The notes: generated by a model from the sequence alone, not told the origin. DNA of 64,000 nt from Polaribacter aquimarinus (GCF_003129485.1 NZ_QFFG01000005.1:1-64000); one strand, 5' to 3'; positions 19,577 to 28,960 are shown, counted from the first letter of the stretch. A program made the numbers and translations.

Positions 19577-20836
19577 ATGCAAAAACAAGTTTATTTTCCT
19601 TCAATAGATAACATAAAGCAAGCTGCTTTTGAGCTCAAAGGAGTTATAAGTAAAACTCCTTTAAGTGTAAATACTCATTTATCAAAACAGTTTAATGCAA
19701 ATGTTTTGTTTAAGAGAGAAGATTTGCAAGTAGTACGTTCTTATAAAATTAGAGGGGCTTATAATAAAATGTCTTCGTTAAATGAAATTGAAAAACAAAG
19801 AGGAATTGTTTGCGCAAGTGCTGGAAATCATGCTCAAGGAGTGGCTTTATCTTGTAAATTATTAAAAATTAAAGGTACAATTTTTATGCCTTCACCTACA
19901 CCAAATCAAAAGATAGAACAGGTAAAAATGTTTGGTGAAGAGTTTATCGAAATAAGAATAGAGGGAGATACTTTTGATGATGCGTACAATGCTGCAAAAG
20001 AAGAATGTGATGCAGAAAGTAGAACTTTCATTCATCCATTTGATGATGAAAAAATTATAGAAGGTCAGGCTACAGTTGGTTTAGAAATTATCAATCAAGT
20101 AGATAATAATATTGATTATTTATTTTTACCCATAGGAGGAGGAGGTTTATCTGCGGGAATTTCAACAGTATTTAAAAATCTTTCTCCGTCAACTAAAATT
20201 ATAGGAGTTGAGCCTAAAGGAGCGCCATCTATGTTAACATCCATAAGTAATAAAAAGAATACTACTTTAGAGAAAATCGACCCGTTTGTAGATGGTGCTG
20301 CAGTAAAAAAAGTGGGAGATTTAAACCTAGCCATTTGTCAGAAAAATTTAGAAAAAGTGATTACCGTTCCAGAGGGAAAAATCTGTCAGACAATTTTAGA
20401 TCTATATAACAAAGATGCTATTGTTGTTGAGCCTGCAGGAGCATTAAGTATTGCTGCATTAGATTTTTTCACTCATGAAATTAAAGGGAAAAATGTAGTT
20501 TGTGTAGTTAGTGGAAGTAATAATGATATTACAAGAACTGCAGAAATTAAAGAACGCGCTCTATTATATGCCAATTTAAAACACTATTTTATTGTCAAAT
20601 TTCCCCAAAGGGCAGGGGCTTTAAAAGAATTTGTTGCAGAAATTTTAGGTCCAAATGATGATATTACTCATTTTGAATATACTAAAAAAAGCAACAGAAC
20701 AAATGGTGCCGCTGTAGTTGGGTTAGAGTTGCAATCTTCTGAAGATTTAAAGCCTTTAATCAAAAGAATGAAAGCAAATAATTTTTTTGGAGACTACTTG
20801 AATGATAAACCAGATTTATTTCAGTTTTTAGTTTAA
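19577..20836 (+). CDS. ilvA: Threonine ammonia-lyase (threonine deaminase)
   Basis: PLP enzyme that turns threonine into 2-oxobutyrate, the first step to isoleucine, and so links the thr and ilv operons. The PLP lysine is in VVRSYKIRGAYNKM (about residue 58); also seen are SAGNHAQGVALS and the phosphate loop PIGGGGLSAG. The C-terminal part from about residue 335 (YFIVKFPQRAGALKEF) is a single ACT-like regulatory domain, as in enzymes of about 420 residues. A -7 box TATTTTTG ends 3 nt before the ATG at 19577, so the mRNA may be leaderless. An in-frame TTG two codons upstream overlaps that box and is not chosen. Confidence 0.93.
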   Translation: MQKQVYFPSIDNIKQAAFELKGVISKTPLSVNTHLSKQFNANVLFKREDLQVVRSYKIRGAYNKMSSLNEIEKQRGIVCASAGNHAQGVALSCKLLKIKGTIFMPSPTPNQKIEQVKMFGEEFIEIRIEGDTFDDAYNAAKEECDAESRTFIHPFDDEKIIEGQATVGLEIINQVDNNIDYLFLPIGGGGLSAGISTVFKNLSPSTKIIGVEPKGAPSMLTSISNKKNTTLEKIDPFVDGAAVKKVGDLNLAICQKNLEKVITVPEGKICQTILDLYNKDAIVVEPAGALSIAALDFFTHEIKGKNVVCVVSGSNNDITRTAEIKERALLYANLKHYFIVKFPQRAGALKEFVAEILGPNDDITHFEYTKKSNRTNGAAVVGLELQSSEDLKPLIKRMKANNFFGDYLNDKPDLFQFLV

Positions 20837-20961
20837 AATCTAGAAAATAATCTTAGAAACTCGAAATCCTTTTCGTGATTAAAGTTAAATCTGAAAGGAA
20901 AAACAGCTAAATTTTGCTAATTTCGTTCGGTAACAGCAATAAAATTGATAATAAACAATTT

Positions 20962-22554
20962 ATGAAGACTAATTTTCAAGATATTCCTACAAAATATCAG
21001 ATTACTGAATTAAAATATCAAAAAACTTATTTAATAGGAGGTGAATTAAAAGAATGGAAGGGAGAAATGGCAGATGTGTATTCTACAATTTCATCTACTA
21101 AAGATTATAAACCGACTTTATTAGGGACAGTTCCTAATTTGACTGCTTATGAAGCTATAGAAGCTTTAAATTCGGCTTACCGAGCTTATGATAAAGGACA
21201 AGGTTTATGGCCTACTATGCGTGTAGCAGATAGAATCGAATGTATGGAAGAGTTTGCATCGCAAATGAAAACCAAACGTGATGAGGTGGTAAAACTATTG
21301 ATGTGGGAGATTGGAAAATCTCTACCAGATTCTGAAAAAGAATTTGATAGAACTGTAGAATATATTTATGATACCATAGAGGATTATAAACAAATGGATA
21401 GAAACTCTGCCAAGTTTCAAAAAAACAGTGGAGTTTATGCACATGTTAGACGTGGACCTTTAGGTGTTGTGTTGTGTTTAGGGCCATATAATTATCCTTT
21501 AAATGAAACTTTTGCATTGTTAATTCCGGCTTTAATTATGGGGAATACAACTATTTTTAAGCCAGCAAAACATGGAGTTTTGTTACTGTCACCACTCTTG
21601 GAAGCATTTAAAAATTCGTTTCCAGAAGGAGTGGTAAATATTATTTATGGTAGAGGTAGAGTACTGGCAACTCCAATTATGAAAACAGGAAAAGTTGATA
21701 TTTTAGCTTTGATTGGTAATAGTAAATCTGCAAATGCAATACAAGCAAATCATCCTTATAAAAATAGATTGCGTTTAGTGTTAGGTTTAGAAGCTAAGAA
21801 TCCTGGAATTGTATTGCCAGATGCAGATTTAGACTTGGCTATAAATGAGTGTATTACAGGTACAACATCTTTTAACGGACAACGTTGTACAGCTTTAAAA
21901 GTGTTATATGTACACGAGCATATTATTGATAAATTTAATAAAAGATTTGCTGAAAGAATAGATGCTTTAAAGTATGGGAATCCTTGGGAAGATGGTGTAA
22001 AATTAACCCCATTACCTGAACCTGAAAAACCAGCATATATTCAAGAATTGATTGATGATGCTACAGCAAAAGGTGCAGTAATCATGAATAAAAAAGGGGG
22101 AGAAACTACAGATAATTATATTTTTCCAGCTGTTTTATATCCTGTTACTAAAGATATGAGAGTTTATCAAGAAGAGCAATTTGGGCCTGTAATTCCAGTA
22201 GTTTCGTTTAAAAATATTCAAGAACCTTTAGACGACATGGCTGAATCCAATTACGGACAACAAGTAAGTGTTTTCGGAAGTGAAGTTAGAACACTAGCTC
22301 CTTTAATTGATACTTTAGTAAACTTAGTTTGTAGAGTAAACTTGAATAGTGCTGCACAGAGAGGGCCAGATGTATATCCATTTACTGGAAGAAAAGATTC
22401 AGCGGTTTCAACCTTGAGTGTTCATGATGCGCTACGTTCTTTTTCGATTAGAACTTTTGTAGCGTCTAAAGATACTCCTTATAATAATGCTATTTTAGAA
22501 GAATTATTAGATAAAAAAACCTCTAATTTTATTAGTACAGATTATTTGTTGTAA
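20962..22554 (+). CDS. gapN: NADP-dependent non-phosphorylating glyceraldehyde-3-phosphate dehydrogenase
   Basis: Aldehyde dehydrogenase family, 530 residues from the ATG at 20962 (an in-frame TTG at 20914 is less likely). The nucleophile is in [16 protein letters not shown] (about residue 310) and the general base in [13 protein letters not shown]. The N-terminal substrate region and GQRCTALK pattern fit GAPN, which oxidises glyceraldehyde-3-phosphate directly to 3-phosphoglycerate and makes NADPH. The assignment within the ALDH superfamily is from motif memory, so another aldehyde substrate is possible. Monocistronic, with its own terminator. Confidence 0.75.
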   Translation: MKTNFQDIPTKYQITELKYQKTYLIGGELKEWKGEMADVYSTISSTKDYKPTLLGTVPNLTAYEAIEALNSAYRAYDKGQGLWPTMRVADRIECMEEFASQMKTKRDEVVKLLMWEIGKSLPDSEKEFDRTVEYIYDTIEDYKQMDRNSAKFQKNSGVYAHVRRGPLGVVLCLGPYNYPLNETFALLIPALIMGNTTIFKPAKHGVLLLSPLLEAFKNSFPEGVVNIIYGRGRVLATPIMKTGKVDILALIGNSKSANAIQANHPYKNRLRLVLGLEAKNPGIVLPDADLDLAINECITGTTSFNGQRCTALKVLYVHEHIIDKFNKRFAERIDALKYGNPWEDGVKLTPLPEPEKPAYIQELIDDATAKGAVIMNKKGGETTDNYIFPAVLYPVTKDMRVYQEEQFGPVIPVVSFKNIQEPLDDMAESNYGQQVSVFGSEVRTLAPLIDTLVNLVCRVNLNSAAQRGPDVYPFTGRKDSAVSTLSVHDALRSFSIRTFVASKDTPYNNAILEELLDKKTSNFISTDYLL

Positions 22555-22576
22555 AATTTTCTTCATTGAAATACCT

Positions 22577-22611
22577 AAGTCTTGGCTATATAATTTAACC
22601 AAGGCTTTTTT
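22577..22611 (+). terminator. Terminator after gapN
   Basis: 9-bp stem AAGTCTTGG / CCAAGGCTT (one G-U pair) with a 13-nt loop and a T7 run, 22 nt after the stop codon. Confidence 0.8.
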
Positions 22612-22664
22612 ATGAAATAAATTGGAATAGTTTTTGAGAAATAACAATTTACCAAAACTATTTT

Positions 22665-23201
22665 ATGAAAAAAACATTACTACTAAGTATAACTCTATTG
22701 TTGTCTATACAGTTGTTATCACAGGAACGATTTGGAAAACCATTTTTTACAGGTGGCGCAAATTTAACTTTAGCTATAAATGAGTATTATACCTTAAATA
22801 CTGATGATGATGAACCTTTTTTAATTCCCACAGGGATTTTTTTTAGAACAGGTTTTGGATACGAGTTTAAGAAAAGAGTTGGGTTAAGTTTTAATCTAGG
22901 ATTAGATTATCATTGGAACTATGCTGTAAGTGCAATTCCAACATATGGTAGTTTACGGTTTAATATTTCAGAGAAGAATGATAATGCCTTCTTTCTTGAA
23001 ACTAGCTATGGTAAAATGTGGCGTCTATCATCAAGATATTCAGATGGAAAATATTATAGTTTTGGTATAGGAACTCAATCAGCTGGAAATGGAAGATGGA
23101 ATACAATTATCCGATTAGATTTTCATAGAAAAGCTATTTTGGGTTTTGAAAATAATAGATTAGATAGTGTTTCTTTAGGGGTTGGATTTATTTTTTTCTA
23201 G
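22665..23201 (+). CDS. Predicted outer-membrane beta-barrel protein, unknown
   Basis: 178 residues. The N-terminus KKTLLLSITLLLSIQLLSQE is a signal peptide with likely cleavage after LLSQ or before it. The rest alternates hydrophobic and polar residues in short strands rich in Gly and aromatics (FFRTGFGYEF, VGLSFNLGLDYHW) and ends with VSLGVGFIFF. An aromatic C-terminus is typical of outer-membrane barrels. No enzyme motif. It converges with the pseudouridine synthase gene, the two stop codons being adjacent. Confidence 0.6.
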   Translation: MKKTLLLSITLLLSIQLLSQERFGKPFFTGGANLTLAINEYYTLNTDDDEPFLIPTGIFFRTGFGYEFKKRVGLSFNLGLDYHWNYAVSAIPTYGSLRFNISEKNDNAFFLETSYGKMWRLSSRYSDGKYYSFGIGTQSAGNGRWNTIIRLDFHRKAILGFENNRLDSVSLGVGFIFF

Positions 23202-24914
23202 TTAAAAATCAGCATCAACTGTAAAACTCATTTTTTTTTCTGTTAATGGATGTATAAACTCTATAGAAGAAGCATGAAGATGTAATCTATTTGCTTTTTT
23301 TCCATACAAATCATCTCCAATAATAGGTAAATTTAATCCGTTTTTATGAGCAGAATGTATACGTAATTGATGGGTTCTACCGGTAATAGGGTAAAAATGA
23401 ATTCGAGTTTTGTTGTTTTCTATTTTAACAATTTCCCATTTTGTTTTGGCTGATTTTCCGTATTTATAATCAACCAACTGTTTAGGTCTGTCATTTAAAT
23501 CTACACGGAGAGGGAGTTTAATTATTCCCCTTTTTTCAGATAAAACACCATCTAATAAGGCTACATATTTCTTTTTTATGGTTCTTTTAATAAACTGATT
23601 TTGTAAAAAAGTGTTAGCTTCTTTTGTTTTAGTCAGTAGTAAAATTCCAGAGGTAGACATATCTAATCGATGTACAATTATTGGTCCTGTAGCATGTGGA
23701 TATTTTTCTTGAATTCTTGTGTAAACGGAATCTTTAATTTTTTTTCCAGGAACAGATAAGAACTCTGCGGGTTTGTTTATTACAATTAAAACATCATCTT
23801 CGTAAATAATAGGAAGTTCTAGTTTTTCAGATAAACTTTCTAATAAAGGATTTTTATCTATTGGTAAACCTCTTAACATATGCGATAAAATAGGTTTACA
23901 CCTACTTTGGCAAGCGGGGTAATAGTTTTGATGTCTTCTTACGGCTGAATTTGGAGAAATTCCCCACCAAAACTCCGCCATTGTTATAGGTTTTAAATGG
24001 TTGGCAAAAGCATAGTTTAATAATTTAGGAGCAGCACATTCACCTGATCCGGCAGGTGGTTTTATATTAGGGTCATTAAAAATAGCCAATAAACTTTTGC
24101 GTTCTTTTTGAGCGTTTATAAATGTGTATTTACTAAAAAGTGTTTGTTGTAAATAATTAGATTTTTGCTTTCTTTTATTTTCTAAGGTTAAAATTTCATT
24201 CTCAAATACTTGAACTTTTTTAGAAACTTTTTCAAGTTTAAGAGCATAATATTCTTGAAGTTCTCGCATAAAAAATTGATCGTTGTAACTCTCTTGCTCT
24301 AACTTTTTTATTAGTTTTTTAAATTCGGTTTTATTTAAAATAGTAGCGGCTTCTTTTTTTCTAATTTTTCGTTCTGTTTTAAATGCTTTTAATTTCTTTT
24401 TTTGAACTTTTAAGTCTTTGCTAATTTCTTTTCTTAATTTTTTTTCTGATTTTTTTAAAGCGATGTAATTTGCATCAGATTTAATAAGTGCTAGTTTTAC
24501 ATTAATTTGATCAATTTCACTTTCACCTTTTACAAAAAAACTACCTTCTGTTCTCATGTTAAAAACGGGAGGAACAAATTTTTTTGGTAAACTATGATCT
24601 GCTAATTTTCCAGAAAAAGCTGCAAGATACCCTAGTTTACCTTTTTTGCTTTTAACAACTAAAACTCCAAACATTTTACCAATTGCAATTCCGTTTTTGT
24701 TTTCATCTAACCCAAAATTATGTGCAAAATCGTTTTGTTTTTTTAAATAATCTTGCAACTCTTCTGCAGCAGTTTTTGCAAGAAAATGTGGTTCATAATA
24801 AAAAGGAAAAGTGAACTTTTCAGGGAGAGTTTCTCTAGAAACATCGGTTTTAAAATCTTGAAAATAGTTCAATGTAAAAGAGATTATAAAAATTATAAAA
24901 ATCGGTTGTACCAA
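23202..24914 (-). CDS. RluA-family RNA pseudouridine synthase with long N-terminal extension
   Basis: The C-terminal part (about residues 350-570) is an RluA-type catalytic domain. It has the motif GPIIVHRLDMSTSGILLL with the catalytic Asp, then GRTHQLRIHSAH. The first 350 residues are an extension: a globular region (KNGIAIGKMFGVLVVKSKKG), a charged coiled coil (about 140-260) and a Cys-containing segment (YYPACQSRCKPILSHML). The total of 570 compares with about 230-330 for ordinary RluA proteins. The start is uncertain. The ATG used here overlaps the upstream gene by 22 nt and gives a hydrophobic head; a TTG 14 codons later (24872) may be the true start. The target RNA is unknown. Confidence 0.8.
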   Translation of the reverse strand: MVQPIFIIFIISFTLNYFQDFKTDVSRETLPEKFTFPFYYEPHFLAKTAAEELQDYLKKQNDFAHNFGLDENKNGIAIGKMFGVLVVKSKKGKLGYLAAFSGKLADHSLPKKFVPPVFNMRTEGSFFVKGESEIDQINVKLALIKSDANYIALKKSEKKLRKEISKDLKVQKKKLKAFKTERKIRKKEAATILNKTEFKKLIKKLEQESYNDQFFMRELQEYYALKLEKVSKKVQVFENEILTLENKRKQKSNYLQQTLFSKYTFINAQKERKSLLAIFNDPNIKPPAGSGECAAPKLLNYAFANHLKPITMAEFWWGISPNSAVRRHQNYYPACQSRCKPILSHMLRGLPIDKNPLLESLSEKLELPIIYEDDVLIVINKPAEFLSVPGKKIKDSVYTRIQEKYPHATGPIIVHRLDMSTSGILLLTKTKEANTFLQNQFIKRTIKKKYVALLDGVLSEKRGIIKLPLRVDLNDRPKQLVDYKYGKSAKTKWEIVKIENNKTRIHFYPITGRTHQLRIHSAHKNGLNLPIIGDDLYGKKANRLHLHASSIEFIHPLTEKKMSFTVDADF

Positions 24915-25375
24915 CTGTCCTCTACAGTAACTTTCCAGTAATTTTCAAAATCTTGCTTAGTAGTTATCAAATTGTCAAAAATGATAGTTTTTCCTGTTAC
25001 CGCTTTGTCTTTTAAAAGTTTTTTAAAATCTTTTAATTCTTTATACTGAACAAATTTACCTTGTTTAAAACAAACGTTCATTTTGTCTAGTAATTCCACT
25101 TCATATTCTTCTTGTAATTTTAGAATAAAAGAAACAGATGCATCAATATCTGAATTGGTAAGAATTGATTTTTCATCATCAGCAAAAAGAATGATAAATC
25201 GATTGTGCAAAAATTGATAAGAAGCTTTAAAATCTTCATCATTAGATTTCCATGAAGTAATAAATGCTGCAATTTTATTTTCTATTACTTCAATTTCGGT
25301 GTTGTAAAATTTTCTGCTAGAAGGATAAATCCAAATTTTAGCATCATCTGGAATTTTGGAATAATCAACAAACAT
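24893..25375 (-). CDS. Conserved hypothetical protein (often mislabelled ABC transporter ATPase)
   Basis: 160 residues starting MFVDYSKIPDDAKIWIYPSSRKF. No Walker A, Walker B or ABC signature is present, so the ATPase name I recall being attached to flavobacterial proteins of this type is not supported here. It is a soluble mixed alpha/beta protein with the segment NRFIILFADDEKSILTNSDI, which looks like a fold core. It overlaps the pseudouridine synthase frame and is probably co-transcribed with it. Function unknown. Confidence 0.7.
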   Translation of the reverse strand: MFVDYSKIPDDAKIWIYPSSRKFYNTEIEVIENKIAAFITSWKSNDEDFKASYQFLHNRFIILFADDEKSILTNSDIDASVSFILKLQEEYEVELLDKMNVCFKQGKFVQYKELKDFKKLLKDKAVTGKTIIFDNLITTKQDFENYWKVTVEDSWYNRFL

Positions 25376-25469
25376 TTAAATGTATTTTTCTTGGCAAATA
25401 TACAGAAAAGAAAAGGCCGCAAACTGAATTTCAATTTGTGGTTTTGTATTTTGTAACTAGAAGTTTGTT

Positions 25470-26084
25470 TTAGACTTCTTTTATTTCAATGTTTTTAACA
25501 ATTTCAATGAAATCATTTTGAACATCTTTCCCTTTATCTTTATTGTACCAAACTTGTAAATTTTGTTTAAAGTCTGCATCTAAACTTCCATGTTTGGCTT
25601 TATAATCTGCAACCATTTTTGTAGCAGTTGTAGGTCTAGGTCCCCAAGTATCAATGACATTATTGTTGCTATCTAGAGCTATTAATTTTGGGATAGCTCT
25701 ACCGCCATTTGTTAAAAATAAATTCATCAATTCTTCATGATCATCTCTCAAAACCAATTGTAAGTCTATATTATCAGAAAGAGATGCTATTTTATTGATT
25801 ACGGGTATGTTTTGGGCAGCATCACCACACCATCCTTCAGTGATTATTAACCAAGTTTGAGGTTCGGTAATTGCCTTAATTGTATTAGAAGTTTCTTCGT
25901 TAATTTTAATGGTTTTATCCAACCGTTTCATTCTTCTATCATTAAGCATACTATAATTGGTTAATGCCTCAGATTGTTGATGACCTGTAGATTTACCTTC
26001 AGCCAATAGGTCTTTTACTAAGTTTATATATTCTTGGTATGTTAGGGTGTTTTTTAAGCTCTTTTCTATAATGCTTTTCATCAT
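25470..26084 (-). CDS. Thioredoxin-fold protein lacking the second active-site cysteine
   Basis: 204 residues, no signal peptide. The core LIITEGWCGDAAQNIPVINKI (residues about 79-98) is a thioredoxin active-site region, but the CxxC is WCGDA, leaving one cysteine. NGGRAIPKLIALD supplies the cis-Pro loop. Related Bacteroidota proteins belong to the thioredoxin family with a WCGD motif. A disulfide-exchange role with two cysteines is not possible at this site; a one-cysteine or redox-inactive role is inferred. Two adjacent ATG codons are possible starts. Confidence 0.75.
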   Translation of the reverse strand: MMKSIIEKSLKNTLTYQEYINLVKDLLAEGKSTGHQQSEALTNYSMLNDRRMKRLDKTIKINEETSNTIKAITEPQTWLIITEGWCGDAAQNIPVINKIASLSDNIDLQLVLRDDHEELMNLFLTNGGRAIPKLIALDSNNNVIDTWGPRPTTATKMVADYKAKHGSLDADFKQNLQVWYNKDKGKDVQNDFIEIVKNIEIKEV

Positions 26085-26189
26085 GTTGATTTTTAATACA
26101 AAAATACTTTTAAAACCTATTTTTATAAGTAACTTTAGTTACATAAAAGTAAGCTTTTACATACGTATAGACGTTTAAAATTAGAATCC

Positions 26190-27152
26190 TTACATGAACT
26201 CTTTTAACAAATTCTTTTTTAAGTTTTTAATGATATCTGTCGTCATGGAAGATAGATTAAATTGATGTTTCCAATTCCAATCTTTTCTAGCATAATCATC
26301 ATTAATCGATTGAGGCCAACTATCTGCAATAGCTTGCCTAAAGTCTGGATTATAAGAGATTTTAAAATCTGGGATATGTTTTTTTATTTCGGAAACTATT
26401 TCTTTAGGAGAAAAACTAATTGCAGCTAAATTGTATGAAGTTCTTATTTTAATATCTTCTTTTTTAGCTTGCATCAGTTGTACAGTAGCATTAAGAGCAT
26501 CATCTATATACATCATTGGTAAGCGAGTGTTTTCTGATAAAAAACAATTATAACTTCCTTTTTCTAAAGCTTTAAAATAAATATCTACTGCATAATCTGT
26601 TGTACCACCTCCTGGTTTAGATTTCCAAGAAATAATACCAGGGTAGCGTAAGCTTCTAATATCTACTCCATATTTTTCGTGATAATAATTACACCAAAAT
26701 TCACCAGCTAATTTACTGATTCCATAAATAGTAGAAGGTTCCATTACAGTGAACTGTGGAGTGTTTAGTTTTGGAGTTGTAGGTCCAAAAACTGCAATAG
26801 AACTTGGCCAATATACTTTGTTTATGTGCTTTTCTTTAGCTAAATCTAGGACAGCTAAAAGAGAGTTAATGTTTAAATGCCAAGCTTTTTGTGGATGTTG
26901 TTCTGCAGTGGCAGATAACATCGCTGCTAATAAATAAATTTGTGTAGCTTTATATTTTTGAATTACCGATAAAATGGTTTCTTTATCAGTAGCATCAATA
27001 ATCTCAAAAGGACCAGAAGACATCATCTCTTCATTACCTTTTCTAATATCAGAAGCAATAACATTATTGTTACCATAAATTTTACGCAGTTTCTGAGTAA
27101 GCTCAATGCCTATTTGTCCGCTTGCACCTAAGATTAATAATGTTTCCTTCAT
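26190..27152 (-). CDS. L-threonine 3-dehydrogenase, epimerase-like (short-chain) type
   Basis: An NAD-dependent epimerase/dehydratase fold of 320 residues, with the Rossmann motif LILGASGQIGIEL at the start, the catalytic YGISKLAGE (Tyr-x3-Lys, about residue 145) and the segment SLRYPGIISWKSKPGGGTTDYA. This last segment and the overall length fit the UDP-galactose-4-epimerase-like threonine dehydrogenases known from Flavobacterium and Cytophaga. These oxidise threonine to 2-amino-3-oxobutyrate. It would compete with IlvA for threonine. A sugar-nucleotide epimerase is the alternative, less likely given the PGGGTTDYA segment. Confidence 0.8.
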   Translation of the reverse strand: MKETLLILGASGQIGIELTQKLRKIYGNNNVIASDIRKGNEEMMSSGPFEIIDATDKETILSVIQKYKATQIYLLAAMLSATAEQHPQKAWHLNINSLLAVLDLAKEKHINKVYWPSSIAVFGPTTPKLNTPQFTVMEPSTIYGISKLAGEFWCNYYHEKYGVDIRSLRYPGIISWKSKPGGGTTDYAVDIYFKALEKGSYNCFLSENTRLPMMYIDDALNATVQLMQAKKEDIKIRTSYNLAAISFSPKEIVSEIKKHIPDFKISYNPDFRQAIADSWPQSINDDYARKDWNWKHQFNLSSMTTDIIKNLKKNLLKEFM

Positions 27153-27306
27153 AAAAGTAAAATTATAGTATAATCAAAAACAAAGGTACTTATTTTTATT
27201 ATTCGTAAAATAAAATACTTTAAATAAAAATATGTTAAAATTTTAAATAAAAACACGTATTCTGTTAGTGTTTTCTTAAAACTATAAGTAATGTCTTTTA
27301 TTTATG

Positions 27307-27314
27307 TATTTTTG
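27307..27314 (+). promoter_or_regulatory. -7 promoter box of the lipoprotein pair
   Basis: TATTTTTG, an exact TAnnTTTG match, ends 16 nt before the GTG start at 27331. No clear -33 box. Confidence 0.45.
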
Positions 27315-27330
27315 AGCTTTAATTGAAGAT

Positions 27331-27957
27331 GTGAAAAACCTAGTTTATTTTTTTTTAGTGTTCATATTATTCTACGCCTGTGGTTTAGATAAAACAGAAA
27401 AAGCTAATGCAATTCAACAACAAAAACCATTGCTGAGTATTGTTAAGAAACATGTAAAATTAGAAGCAATTCATCCAGAATTTAAAGACAGTATTAAAGA
27501 TTGGAAAGAGTTTAACTCCGTAGCCGATTTTATTGAGAAATTTAAAGAGGTTTCTCCTAACGAAGCTTTAAGTAACGCTCTGCAACTAAGAGATTTGACC
27601 AAAAGTTTAAAAGATAGTGTAAAACCAAAAATGTTTTTGATTCCTTCTTTTATGGCTAGACTTAATGTTTTTTATAATGAAACTTTAAGATTAGCAGATA
27701 TTACTTTTATTCCTGCAATTAGTGCTAAAGAAATTAATGAACAAGTAGATAAAACGATTCAGGCTTTTTCCGCAATAAACTCAAAAGTAAATACTTTGTA
27801 CTCAAAAAAAAGATTTGAAGCTGCAATAGATGTAGATTTCGATTTTGTTGGGATAGATAGTACCAAGATGGATACCATTACCAAAAAATCTATAAAAAAT
27901 AATAGCATAGAAAAAATTAAAAAGCAAAAAAAAGTACCCATTAAAACAAAGCAATAA
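27331..27957 (+). CDS. Predicted lipoprotein, unknown
   Basis: Starts with GTG. KNLVYFFLVFILFYACGLDK is a lipoprotein signal with the lipobox Cys at residue 17. The mature 190 residues are mostly helical and Lys-rich, with no recognised motif, and end in a very basic tail (KKQKKVPIKTKQ). Its stop codon is adjacent to the ATG of the next lipoprotein gene, so the two are an operon. Likely anchored in the envelope; role unknown. Confidence 0.65.
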   Translation: MKNLVYFFLVFILFYACGLDKTEKANAIQQQKPLLSIVKKHVKLEAIHPEFKDSIKDWKEFNSVADFIEKFKEVSPNEALSNALQLRDLTKSLKDSVKPKMFLIPSFMARLNVFYNETLRLADITFIPAISAKEINEQVDKTIQAFSAINSKVNTLYSKKRFEAAIDVDFDFVGIDSTKMDTITKKSIKNNSIEKIKKQKKVPIKTKQ

Positions 27958-28476
27958 ATGAAAAATTTAGCACTCGTTTTAATAACTTTATTTTTGTTTA
28001 CAAGTTGTAAACAAGATAAAATTGTTGCATCAATTCAAACAAAAGTGTTAGTAAAAGAAAATGTTAATGCTGTTTTAGACCATTGGCATGAAGCGGCATC
28101 TAAAGCGAACTTTAGTGATTATTTTGGTGTAATGGACAGTATATCAGTTTTTATAGGTACTGATGCTACTGAAAATTGGAATAAAAAAAAATTTGAAACC
28201 TATAGCAAACCTCATTTTGATAATGGTAAAGCTTGGAATTTTAAAGTCCTAGAAAGAAATTTATATATATCAGATTCTAGAGATTTTGCATGGTTCGATG
28301 AGAATTTAGATACCAAAAGGGGTACGTTTAGAGGATCTGGAGTTTTAGAAAAGAAAGGAAACCAATGGAAAATTAAGCATTACGTTTTGTCGGTTCCAAT
28401 TCCGAATGATAATATGAATGAAGTAGTTAGAATTACACATAAAAACGATTCTATCTTTAGAAGTCAATTCAAATAA
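27958..28476 (+). CDS. Lipoprotein with SnoaL/NTF2-like domain
   Basis: 172 residues, lipoprotein signal LALVLITLFLFTSCKQDK with Cys at residue 17. The mature part (VNAVLDHWHEAASKANFSDYF, then ATENWNKKKFETY, then GTFRGSGVLEKKGNQWKIKHY) has the order of helices and strands of the nuclear-transport-factor-2 / SnoaL-like (DUF4440-type) fold. Such domains often form dimers binding small ligands. It follows the preceding lipoprotein gene without a gap. Activity unknown. Confidence 0.7.
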   Translation: MKNLALVLITLFLFTSCKQDKIVASIQTKVLVKENVNAVLDHWHEAASKANFSDYFGVMDSISVFIGTDATENWNKKKFETYSKPHFDNGKAWNFKVLERNLYISDSRDFAWFDENLDTKRGTFRGSGVLEKKGNQWKIKHYVLSVPIPNDNMNEVVRITHKNDSIFRSQFK

Positions 28477-28477
28477 G

Positions 28478-28951
28478 TTAAGAAACAATTTCATTTACGG
28501 TTTTGTAAATCAATTCAGATTCATATCCTTTTCTCATTAAAAAATCAATTAACTTTTTCTTTCTTTTAAATTGATTGGTATCAGAAATTATTTCGTTTCT
28601 ATTTTCTGTAATTCTATAAATAGTTTTTAAATACTCATCTTCTTCTATTTCCTTAAGCGCGGTTTTTATATTGTAAGCAGAAATGTCTCTAAATTTCAGT
28701 TCTCTAACAATACGTTGTTTTCCCCAGTTTTTTATTCTGAATTTTCCACGTGCAAAACTTTTAGCAAAGCGTTCTTCATTTAAGAAATTGTCTTTTAATA
28801 AACTCAAAAGAATCATTTCTTTTGCTTCGGGAATAAGGTTGTATTCTCTCATTTTCTGCTCCACTTCTTTATGACATCTGTCTTGATAAACGCAATATTG
28901 TTCTAATTTTCGTTTAATTTCATCAACAGTAAAAGAAGGTTTTTGTAGCAT
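28478..28951 (-). CDS. recX: RecX-family regulatory protein
   Basis: 157 residues made of three-helix repeats typical of RecX, with SLLKDNFLNEERFAKSFARG and KFRIKNWGKQRIVRELKFR in the middle (the FA.. / K..WG..+I motif). RecX binds RecA filaments and limits their activity. recA is not in this window. A -7 box TATTTTTG (28956-28963, minus strand) ends 4 nt before the ATG, so the transcript may be leaderless. Its stop faces the stop of the SnoaL lipoprotein gene. Confidence 0.88.
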   Translation of the reverse strand: MLQKPSFTVDEIKRKLEQYCVYQDRCHKEVEQKMREYNLIPEAKEMILLSLLKDNFLNEERFAKSFARGKFRIKNWGKQRIVRELKFRDISAYNIKTALKEIEEDEYLKTIYRITENRNEIISDTNQFKRKKKLIDFLMRKGYESELIYKTVNEIVS

Positions 28952-28960
28952 ATATCAAAA

